Source of the DNA: an uncultured Eubacteriaceae bacterium
Lineage (GTDB): Bacteria > Bacillota > Clostridia > Eubacteriales > UBA1433
NCBI GenBank assembly: GCA_937880125.1
Contig: CALFLU010000040.1
Span: forward strand, 1-6,861
Length of the DNA stretch: 6,861 nucleotides
Direction of reading: 5' to 3'
Position 1 is the stretch's first letter. Each line of letters begins with the position of its first letter. Of this stretch, positions 1 through 4,143 are shown one piece after another. The notes under the pieces were generated by a model. The model had not been told where the DNA came from, did not search any database, and saw nothing but the letters and a program-made list of their open reading frames with translations. The position numbers and the translations under genes are program-made.

Positions 1-22
1 ATATTTGTTTTGTTGAATCCAT
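1..22 (-). CDS. Possible start of a further leftward gene, cut by the window edge
   Basis: On the minus strand an ATG at 22-20 opens a frame reading M-D-S-T-K-Q-I before the window ends. It is preceded by AGTAGGG (30-36) at a 7-nt spacing, which is a good Shine-Dalgarno arrangement. An extended -10 promoter lies about 95 bases upstream. Seven codons cannot identify a product. In related bacteria dnaN is followed by yaaA, recF or gyrB, but nothing here supports any of these. It may not be a gene at all; the case rests only on the promoter, ribosome site and start codon lying in the right order. Confidence 0.35.
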
Positions 23-66
23 CCTGCAACCCTACTTTTTGGCAAGCAACCCTTGCCTCAACCCAT

Positions 67-106
67 AAAAAAAAGAATATCTGTCTTTTTTCGGCAGGTT
101 CTTTTT
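67..106 (-). promoter_or_regulatory. Weak AU-rich hairpin with U-tract in the leader of the leftward transcript
   Basis: On the minus strand AAAAAGAA (99-106) can pair with TTCTTTTT (70-77), with an inner CTG/CAG pairing (95-97 with 81-83). A run of eight T residues (67-74) overlaps the distal arm. It would form at the very 5' end of a transcript from the promoter at 115-123. It could be a weak terminator or attenuator, or a chance product of homopolymer runs, since most pairs are A-U. Confidence 0.25.
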
Positions 107-114
107 CTTTGATT

Positions 115-123
115 ATTATAGCA
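115..123 (-). promoter_or_regulatory. Extended -10 promoter facing left, away from dnaN
   Basis: The minus strand reads TGCTATAAT, a perfect TATAAT with the TGn extension. The hexamer 17 bases upstream (138-143, TGGTAA) is a poor -35, which is typical of extended -10 promoters. Transcription would start near 108, beyond the dnaN terminator, and run toward the candidate start codon at 22. The match is exact, but AT-rich intergenic DNA gives such matches by chance. Confidence 0.45.
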
Positions 124-189
124 TATTTCCCGCTTCATTACCACGTTTCAGCTCCATTTTTTCGGTTTTTTTCATTCTTTTTTTCGCAT

Positions 190-226
190 AAAAAAAACAG
201 CATCTTCCCCAAGGGAAAATGCCGCT
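190..226 (-). terminator. Intrinsic terminator of dnaN
   Basis: On the minus strand a 14-bp stem (arms 213-226 and 196-209, loop TTG at 210-212) is followed directly by eight T residues (190-197). Three of the pairs are G-T wobbles on the minus strand and would be A-C mismatches on the plus strand, so the hairpin works best leftward. It begins about 17 bases past the dnaN stop codon. It separates dnaN from whatever lies further left, so dnaN appears to be the last gene of its transcript. Confidence 0.85.
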
Positions 227-242
227 TTTATTTAACATAAAA

Positions 243-1346
243 TCAATCTTTATAGCGAACGGGCAAAATCACATGCAGCATTTCTTCACTGCCCGGTTTT
301 TTCACAACGCAAGGAGATAAATTGTCGATAAAATACATCTCTACCATCTCTTCGGATGTGTTTTTGAGCACATCGATGAAATATTTGGAGTTGAAAGAAA
401 TTTTTAAATCTCCTCCCTGTATCTCACTTTCCACATATTCGTTTGCACTGCCCACTTCACTGTTGGACACAATGTGAAACTCTCTTTCTTCGAAATGAAA
501 TTTGATCAAATTGTTTTTGCCTTCCCTTGCCACCAAACTGGCTCGCTCGCAGGCATCCAACAGCTTGCGCGCCGCCGTCTTCACCGTGAGGTTGCTGTTT
601 TTGGGAATGATGTCGTTGTATTTGATAAAGTTTCCCCCGATGAGGTTGGAAATCAAAATCGTATCGCCGATTGTGAAATGCACACTTTTTTCGGCATACT
701 TAATCATCACATCGCCGTTGCTTTCCATATTCAAAATTTTATACAACTCACTCAACACCCGTGCGGGAATAATGCAGGAAAACTCCAACCCGTCTTCAAT
801 GGCTTCTTTGCGAATGGCCATTCTGTATCCGTCCAGAGCCGTGAGCTGAAACTGATCTTTTTTCACTTCCAATAACAATCCTGTCAAAACCGGCATCTGC
901 GCATCGATGGCAGCGGCAAAAATGGTTTCGCGAATGGCTCTTTTCAGCTTTTCGCTTTCCAGTATCATATAATCCGTCGCGGCAATGGAAGGAATCGACG
1001 GATAGTTTGCCGTGCTTTGCACATGGATATTGATTTGAGACTCGTCGGATGCAATATGCATTTTGTTTGCATCGTCGGTTTCAATGGAGATTTTTTCGGA
1101 AGGAAGTTTGCGAATAATCTCAATAAAGATGCGACTGGGCACCACGGCACTTCCGCTTTGCAGCATTTCCACATCCACATGGGTGTGAATGCTCATTTCC
1201 AAATCCGTTGCAAACAATGTAAGGATATTGTTTTCGCAGGAAAGATAAATGCCTTCCAAAGAGGTGTTGGTGGTTTTTGAAGAAACAGCCTTGGAGACGT
1301 AGTTTAACGCACTGATCAAATCGGACTTATTGATATGTAGTTTCAT
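243..1346 (-). CDS. dnaN: DNA polymerase III subunit beta (sliding clamp)
   Basis: This gene encodes a 367-residue ring-forming clamp that tethers the replicative polymerase to DNA and recruits other replication and repair proteins. Recognition rests on full family length, the middle-domain signature LTALDGYRMAI (residues 168-178), the GGNFIKYNDIIP segment (237-248), and the C-terminal ILPVRYKD, which matches the conserved LPxR tail. The ATG at 1346-1344 is chosen because AGAAGG upstream sits 8 bases from it; a GTG two codons earlier is in frame but only 2 bases from that site. The gene lies 168 bp downstream of dnaA on the same strand and has its own promoter in the gap. A strong terminator follows it, so no recF or gyrB is visibly co-transcribed. 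Identity is secure. Confidence 0.97.
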   Translation of the reverse strand: MKLHINKSDLISALNYVSKAVSSKTTNTSLEGIYLSCENNILTLFATDLEMSIHTHVDVEMLQSGSAVVPSRIFIEIIRKLPSEKISIETDDANKMHIASDESQINIHVQSTANYPSIPSIAATDYMILESEKLKRAIRETIFAAAIDAQMPVLTGLLLEVKKDQFQLTALDGYRMAIRKEAIEDGLEFSCIIPARVLSELYKILNMESNGDVMIKYAEKSVHFTIGDTILISNLIGGNFIKYNDIIPKNSNLTVKTAARKLLDACERASLVAREGKNNLIKFHFEEREFHIVSNSEVGSANEYVESEIQGGDLKISFNSKYFIDVLKNTSEEMVEMYFIDNLSPCVVKKPGSEEMLHVILPVRYKD

Positions 1347-1360
1347 ATGCACAACCTTCT

Positions 1361-1402
1361 TTGATAAATATTTATCTGTAATAAACAGTAGTATCAGTAG
1401 GG
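1361..1402. other. Candidate DNA-unwinding element with DnaA-trio-like repeats
   Basis: Minus-strand bases 1400-1386 read CTACTGATACTACTG, followed leftward by a tract (1361-1390) with only 5 G/C in 30 bases. A GGG run (1400-1402) abuts it on the side of the DnaA boxes. In Bacillus subtilis the unwinding site in the dnaA-dnaN gap has the same order: DnaA boxes, a short GC run, repeats of CTA/ATT type that expose 3'-GAT-5'-like trios, then an AT stretch next to dnaN. The comparison is from memory. The trios here are imperfect (GAT, GAC, TAT, GAT, GAC, AAA). Confidence 0.6.
1363..1376. repeat. Perfect 14-bp palindrome in the dnaN leader
   Basis: GATAAATATTTATC reads identically on both strands. 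It lies between the predicted dnaN transcription start and the ribosome-binding site, 17 bases from the start codon, inside the most AT-rich part of the dnaA-dnaN gap. It could be an operator, part of the unwinding element, or a simple consequence of AT-richness. Confidence 0.5.
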
Positions 1403-1412
1403 ATGTTAGTTT

Positions 1413-1421
1413 TGTGGACAG
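1413..1421 (-). other. Degenerate DnaA box next to the trio-like repeats
   Basis: The minus strand reads CTGTCCACA, with two mismatches to TTATCCACA at the 5' end. On sequence alone it would be dismissed. Its position, 13 bases from the trio-like repeats and in the orientation of the perfect box at 1488-1496, makes it a reasonable anchor site for loading DnaA onto a single strand. Confidence 0.35.
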
Positions 1422-1426
1422 GTAAT

Positions 1427-1455
1427 ATTGTATACGAAAATCCGCTCGTTTACAA
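1427..1455 (-). promoter_or_regulatory. dnaN promoter in the dnaA-dnaN gap
   Basis: On the minus strand the -35 is TTGTAA (1450-1455, 4 of 6) and the -10 is TACAAT (1427-1432, 5 of 6), with an ideal 17-base spacer. Transcription would begin near 1420, giving a leader of about 75 bases. The start region overlaps the degenerate DnaA box and precedes the trio-like repeats, so initiation complexes would probably interfere with this promoter. Confidence 0.6.
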
Positions 1456-1487
1456 GGGGATGTATGCCAAAAACACAGTGGGTAAAA

Positions 1488-1496
1488 TGTGGATAA
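1488..1496 (-). other. Perfect DnaA box between dnaA and dnaN
   Basis: The minus strand reads TTATCCACA, the exact consensus DnaA binding site, 18 bases beyond the dnaA stop codon. A weaker site TTACCCACT (1477-1485, two mismatches) lies 2 bases further along in the same orientation. Together they form the downstream half of a two-part origin. Confidence 0.8.
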
Positions 1497-1514
1497 AACC
1501 CCAAAGCACGGGCG

Positions 1515-2834
1515 CTATTTTTTAATTTCTTTAACCAAATGTTCAATGTCGTTTTTCAGCATGTGGTTTTTGGTCAAATCGTCTTTGATTTTTTCGCAGG
1601 CGTATAAAACCGTCGTGTGGTCGCGGTTGCCAAACTCCGCGCCGATTTGCTTTGTGGAATGATCGGTGAGATTGCGTGTCAAATACATGGCAATTTGACG
1701 CGGATAGGCAATCATCTTCGTTCTCTGTTTCGAAGAAAGCTCTTCCACGGAAAGGTCAAAATAATCGCTGACCACGGATTTAATCACATCCACGCTCACT
1801 TTTTTATTGCTGAAAGAGGAAACATCCTTGATTTGCTCTTTAACCAACTCCAGCGTAATGGGCTGCTTTGTCAGTTCGCTGATGGCTTTGACCTTTAACA
1901 AAACCCCTTCCAACTCACGAATGTTGGACTGAATGTTCGATGCAATAAAATCAATAACGTCCGCTTGAATATCCACCGCTTCCCGCTCAGACTTGCGGCG
2001 CAAAATCGCCACGCGGGTTTCAAAATCGGGGGGCTGAATATCGCAAATAAGCCCTTGTTCAAAGCGCGAGCGCAAACGCTCTTCGAGGCGGGGAATGTCT
2101 TTTGGAGGCTTATCACTTGAAATGACGATTTGCTTGTTGTCGGCATGCAGCGCGCAAAAGGTGTGAAAAAACTCCTCCTGCGTGCTCTCACCGGTGCCGA
2201 TGAATTGAATGTCGTCAATGAGCAGCACGTCCACGGTTCGATATTTGTTTCGAAAAGAAATGTTCGTCTTTTTTTGCAGCGCATAAATAAATTCGTTCAT
2301 AAATTGTTCCGAAGAAATATAAAGAATCTTTTTCTTCGGGCTGCGCTTGTGAATATAATTGCCAATAGCTTGCATCAGGTGGGTTTTGCCCAGCCCCACA
2401 CCGCCATAGATAAACAGCGGGTTATATTTCTTTGCCGGAGATTCGGCAACGGCCAGCGATGCCGCATAGGCAAAATGATTGCTGCCGCCTACCACAAAAG
2501 TATCAAAGGTATAGCGATCCATAAGATTGGGCGTACTTATGGATTCGACAGCGGAAGTATCCTTATAAGAAGCAGCGGCGGCAGGCAATACAAATTCGAC
2601 TTTGCTGAGCTGACCCTCCGTGACTTCTTTTAAAATATTCGAAATCAAAACAATATAGCGCGCCTCAATGATCTTTAATTCAAATTCTTCTTCCACCTGC
2701 AAAACCAGGGTGTTTTTATGAATCGAAAGCGGCACAAGACGCTGAATATACTGATTAAAAATGTTGGGTTTTAATTCACCCTTGATGCTTTTTAATGCAT
2801 TGTCCCAAACGGCGGACATATTTTGCTTGTCCAT
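1515..2834 (-). CDS. dnaA: Chromosomal replication initiator protein DnaA
   Basis: DnaA is the AAA+ ATPase that binds origin boxes, opens the duplex and loads the helicase. The 439-residue product has all four domains: an N-terminal interaction domain (about 1-80), a short linker (about 81-105), the ATPase domain with Walker A GGVGLGKT (144-151), Walker B LLIDDIQ (204-210), sensor 1 around ISSDKPP (238-244) and the arginine-finger region RLRSRFEQG (253-261), and the C-terminal DNA-binding domain with RQIAMYLTRNLTDHS and FGNRDHTTVL (401-410). The ATG at 2834-2832 is preferred: AAAGGAG lies 11 bases upstream and the protein then begins MDKQNMSAVWDNAL, as family members do. The frame is open for 49 more codons upstream but covers the promoter. 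One oddity is Asn403, where most DnaA proteins have a second Gly (FGGRDH). Confidence 0.97.
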   Translation of the reverse strand: MDKQNMSAVWDNALKSIKGELKPNIFNQYIQRLVPLSIHKNTLVLQVEEEFELKIIEARYIVLISNILKEVTEGQLSKVEFVLPAAAASYKDTSAVESISTPNLMDRYTFDTFVVGGSNHFAYAASLAVAESPAKKYNPLFIYGGVGLGKTHLMQAIGNYIHKRSPKKKILYISSEQFMNEFIYALQKKTNISFRNKYRTVDVLLIDDIQFIGTGESTQEEFFHTFCALHADNKQIVISSDKPPKDIPRLEERLRSRFEQGLICDIQPPDFETRVAILRRKSEREAVDIQADVIDFIASNIQSNIRELEGVLLKVKAISELTKQPITLELVKEQIKDVSSFSNKKVSVDVIKSVVSDYFDLSVEELSSKQRTKMIAYPRQIAMYLTRNLTDHSTKQIGAEFGNRDHTTVLYACEKIKDDLTKNHMLKNDIEHLVKEIKK

Positions 2835-2845
2835 AAGTTGCAAAA

Positions 2846-2852
2846 CTCCTTT
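2846..2852 (-). promoter_or_regulatory. dnaA ribosome-binding site fixing the start
   Basis: The minus strand reads AAAGGAG, 11 bases before the ATG at 2834. An in-frame TTG lies only 2 bases from the site and is too close to serve. This supports the short N-terminus over the longer open frame. Confidence 0.7.
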
Positions 2853-2874
2853 ATCGTGCAAAAGTACAACAAGT

Positions 2875-2883
2875 TTATCAACA
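2875..2883 (+). other. Near-consensus DnaA box in the dnaA leader
   Basis: TTATCAACA differs from the consensus by one base. It lies a few bases downstream of the predicted dnaA transcription start, where bound DnaA could repress its own transcription, as is established for dnaA in several bacteria. The following bases ACAGGTGT resemble those after the perfect box at 3032-3040. Confidence 0.55.
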
Positions 2884-2896
2884 GGTGTACCAATGG

Positions 2897-2924
2897 GGTA
2901 TAATCTGTGTGTTTTGTGTGTAAA
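2897..2924 (-). promoter_or_regulatory. dnaA promoter
   Basis: On the minus strand the -35 is TTTACA (2919-2924, 5 of 6) and the -10 is TATACC (2897-2902, 4 of 6), with a 16-base spacer. Transcription would begin near 2890, leaving a leader of about 56 bases. A two-mismatch DnaA box (2915-2923) overlaps the -35 and a one-mismatch box lies at 2875-2883, which fits autoregulation. No better pair is visible. Confidence 0.45.
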
Positions 2925-3031
2925 ATGAAAGATGCTCTGCGAGCGGTTCAAAAAGAAAGGACGGTCTTTCAACCAAGACATCTCCGCGAGCCATCACCGT
3001 TACGAAAGGGAAAAAAGAGGCTTTGCACAAG

Positions 3032-3060
3032 TTATCCACAGGGTGTGAATAAGTGGATAA
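3032..3060. other. Tight cluster of three DnaA boxes
   Basis: TTATCCACA on the plus strand (3032-3040, perfect) is followed after 3 bases by TTATTCACA on the minus strand (3044-3052) and, sharing one base, TTATCCACT on the minus strand (3052-3060). The first two face each other and the last two are head-to-tail. This is the densest box group in the window and probably the main DnaA nucleation site of the upstream half. Confidence 0.8.
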
Positions 3061-3100
3061 CAAAACAGGGGATATCTTTTCGAGTGATACCAATCATAGC

Positions 3101-3150
3101 AAAGAAACAAAAAGTTATCAACAAAAATTAAAAAAATAATCAAAAATCAG
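3101..3150. other. AT-rich stretch beside the upstream DnaA boxes
   Basis: Only 8 of these 50 bases are G or C, and A far outnumbers T on the plus strand. It contains one DnaA box (3115-3123) and is followed by a perfect box (3157-3165). It is an alternative candidate for duplex opening, but it lacks the trio-like repeats found in the dnaA-dnaN gap, so that gap is the better candidate. Confidence 0.4.
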
Positions 3151-3196
3151 GCAATTTGTGGATAAATCAACCTGTGTTTCAAGAAAATACAAACCG

Positions 3197-3253
3197 AAAA
3201 AAATGAAGCACAGAGCGAAAAAAACGAATTAAAAATGAATTTGAACCGAAAAA
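3197..3253. other. Series of A-tracts upstream of the rpmH promoters
   Basis: Runs of five to seven A residues begin at 3197, 3218, 3231 and 3249, offsets of 0, 21, 34 and 52 bases. Three of the four fall close to multiples of the 10.5-base helical turn. Such phasing favours intrinsic bending, and the last tract lies where an UP element would contact RNA polymerase at the first rpmH promoter. No gene is present here. Confidence 0.35.
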
Positions 3254-3269
3254 TGCCCACAGGATAGCC

Positions 3270-3299
3270 TTGACAAGAAGTTTTTTGCATTGATATAAT
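3270..3299 (+). promoter_or_regulatory. rpmH promoter P1 (upstream)
   Basis: TTGACA (3270-3275) and TATAAT (3294-3299) are both exact matches to the sigma-A consensus, separated by 18 bases. Transcription would start near 3306, inside the second promoter. Confidence 0.8.
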
Positions 3300-3301
3300 T
3301 C

Positions 3302-3330
3302 TTGACACAAAATTGCTTGAACAGTATAAT
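3302..3330 (+). promoter_or_regulatory. rpmH promoter P2 (downstream), full consensus
   Basis: TTGACA (3302-3307) and TATAAT (3325-3330) are exact with the ideal 17-base spacer, predicting a very strong sigma-A promoter. The start would be near 3337, giving a leader of about 56 bases to rpmH. Its -35 begins 3 bases after the end of the P1 -10, so the two promoters cannot be occupied together. Confidence 0.88.
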
Positions 3331-3392
3331 GAAATAATTCACGCAACAAATAGAAAGTATTACAGACATAAGGGTAGAGGAGGGAGAAAACG

Positions 3393-3527
3393 ATGAAAAT
3401 GACATTTCAGCCCAATACGCGAAAAAGAAAGAAAAAACACGGATTTCGCTGTAGAATGGCTACGACAAGCGGTCAAAATGTTTTGCGCCGAAGAAGAGAA
3501 AAACAACGAAAAAGATTGTCTGCATAA
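3393..3527 (+). CDS. rpmH: 50S ribosomal protein L34
   Basis: This 44-residue, highly basic protein is a component of the large ribosomal subunit. It shows the family pattern: MKMTFQPNTRKRKKKHGFR at the N-terminus, RMATTSG in the middle and RKRLSA at the end, at the usual length. The start is fixed by AGGAGG (3378-3383) 9 bases upstream. It opens the rightward operon behind two strong promoters and directly precedes rnpA, the near-universal arrangement. Small departures from the common sequence are Cys20, Gln28 where Arg is usual after Gly, and Gln39 where Gly is usual in the KGR motif. It is too short for many gene finders but certain here. Confidence 0.96.
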   Translation: MKMTFQPNTRKRKKKHGFRCRMATTSGQNVLRRRREKQRKRLSA

Positions 3528-3545
3528 CCGCTCTGCAAAGCGGTT
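3526..3545 (+). promoter_or_regulatory. Hairpin overlapping the rpmH stop codon
   Basis: AACCGCT (3526-3532) pairs perfectly with AGCGGTT (3539-3545) around a 6-base loop, followed by TGTTTG. The stem starts within the rpmH stop codon. The T-tract is poor, so it is probably a partial terminator, attenuator or processing site that lowers rnpA expression relative to L34 instead of a full terminator. The remaining operon genes show no other promoter. Confidence 0.5.
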
Positions 3546-3566
3546 TGTTTGAGAAATGAACAGACC

Positions 3567-3932
3567 ATGAAGCATACGACCATGTTGCAAAAAAGCGGAT
3601 TTCAAAAGGTATACAAAAAAGCAAAGAGCCATGCTGAAAAATCGATGGTCATGCTTTGTATCGACAATGCGTCAAAGGAAAACCGACTCGGTGTCGTGGC
3701 AAGCAAAAAAGTCGGCGGTGCCGTCATTCGAAACCGCGCGCGAAGAAGGCTCAAAGAAATGTATCGTCATTACGAAGAAAATCTTTGCAAAGGGTGCGAC
3801 ATCATCCTAATTGCGCGCAGCGGCATAAGCACAGCAGACTACACTGCGCTGAAGGCATCCTTTGTGCGTTTGGCAAAGCGGCACAAAATATGGGTTTGTT
3901 CGGAGAATAAAAATGAGCATTCTTTTCATTAA
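3567..3932 (+). CDS. rnpA: Ribonuclease P protein component
   Basis: The 121-residue basic protein binds the catalytic RNase P RNA and helps it remove 5' leaders from tRNA precursors. The family core is clear: GFQKVYKKAKS (11-21), RLGVVASKKVGGAVIRNRARRRLKE (40-64) with the RNR signature at 55-57, and DIILIARSG (78-86). The start is uncertain: the ATG at 3567 puts the FxxVY motif at residue 12, as in many clostridial homologues, but no good ribosome site precedes it. An in-frame TTG at 3549 and ATG at 3582 are alternatives. Its last 20 bases overlap yidD. The weak initiation signal and the preceding hairpin suggest that it is made in much smaller amounts than L34. Confidence 0.95.
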   Translation: MKHTTMLQKSGFQKVYKKAKSHAEKSMVMLCIDNASKENRLGVVASKKVGGAVIRNRARRRLKEMYRHYEENLCKGCDIILIARSGISTADYTALKASFVRLAKRHKIWVCSENKNEHSFH

Positions 3933-4122
3933 AATCATCCGATTTTATCAAAAATACATCTCTGCGTACACACCGGCCCATTGTCGATTTTATCCGACTT
4001 GTTCTGCTTACAGCGTGCAGGCCTTTGAAAAATACGGTTTTTTCAAAGGGTTTTATTTGTCCGTCAGACGGATTTTAAGATGTAATCCGCTGTTTAAGGG
4101 AGGATACGATCCCCTGCCGTAA
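3913..4122 (+). CDS. yidD: Membrane protein insertion efficiency factor YidD
   Basis: This 69-residue protein belongs to the small membrane-associated YidD family, which assists YidC-dependent insertion; its exact mechanism is unsettled. The hallmark residues are present: CRFYPTCSAYSVQAFEKYG (24-42), then RRILRCNPLFKGGYDPLP at the C-terminus (52-69), including three conserved cysteines. The first helix (about 1-18) is amphipathic. The ATG at 3913 follows GGAG at a 7-base spacing and lies inside the end of rnpA in another frame, so the genes overlap by 20 bases and are probably translationally coupled. It precedes yidC by 21 bases, which fits a joint function. Confidence 0.95.
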   Translation: MSILFIKIIRFYQKYISAYTPAHCRFYPTCSAYSVQAFEKYGFFKGFYLSVRRILRCNPLFKGGYDPLP

Positions 4123-4143
4123 AAATTTACATCTGGAGGCTTT

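Larger units (their letters stand above)
2875..3165. other. oriC: Upstream half of the replication origin (oriC) with DnaA box cluster
   Basis: The interval between dnaA and rpmH contains six DnaA boxes with at most one mismatch: TTATCAACA at 2875-2883 and 3115-3123 (plus), TTATCCACA at 3032-3040 (plus), TTATTCACA at 3044-3052 (minus), TTATCCACT at 3052-3060 (minus), and TTATCCACA at 3157-3165 (minus). With the box at 1488-1496 they flank dnaA on both sides, the two-part origin layout known from Bacillus. Genes point away from it in both directions. No gene is supported inside; 2925-3030 is a relatively GC-rich spacer without boxes. Confidence 0.85.

Noticed and set aside
41..57. Hairpin GGCAAG-CTTGCC as a terminator
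   Set aside because: The stem is perfect but has no T-tract downstream on either strand.
10..240. Open frame of 76 codons on the plus strand left of dnaN
   Set aside because: It starts with TTG, has no ribosome site, is rich in Phe, Ser and Lys from T- and A-runs, and overlaps the dnaN terminator.
474..875. 133-codon plus-strand frame opposite dnaN
   Set aside because: It is antisense to a conserved gene and has no ribosome site or recognisable domain.
1347..1352. GTG start two codons before the chosen dnaN ATG
   Set aside because: It is only 2 bases from the AGAAGG site, too close for initiation, while the ATG has 8-base spacing.
1495..1514. Terminator between dnaA and dnaN
   Set aside because: The CCC/GGG pairing gives only 3-4 base pairs before TTTT; too weak, so dnaA read-through into dnaN remains likely.
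2955..2970. Small hairpin GAAAGG/TCTTTC as a regulatory element
   Set aside because: Six pairs including a wobble, no tail and no transcript context; expected by chance.
2835..2981. 49-codon N-terminal extension of dnaA
   Set aside because: It covers the promoter and a DnaA box, is not DnaA-like, and the internal ATG has a ribosome site and the standard N-terminus.
2878..3093. 71-codon minus-strand frame upstream of dnaA
   Set aside because: It has no ribosome site and spans the dnaA promoter and several DnaA boxes; its residues reflect origin sequence.
3252..3260. ATGCCCACA as a DnaA box
   Set aside because: It has three mismatches to TTATCCACA and stands away from the box cluster.
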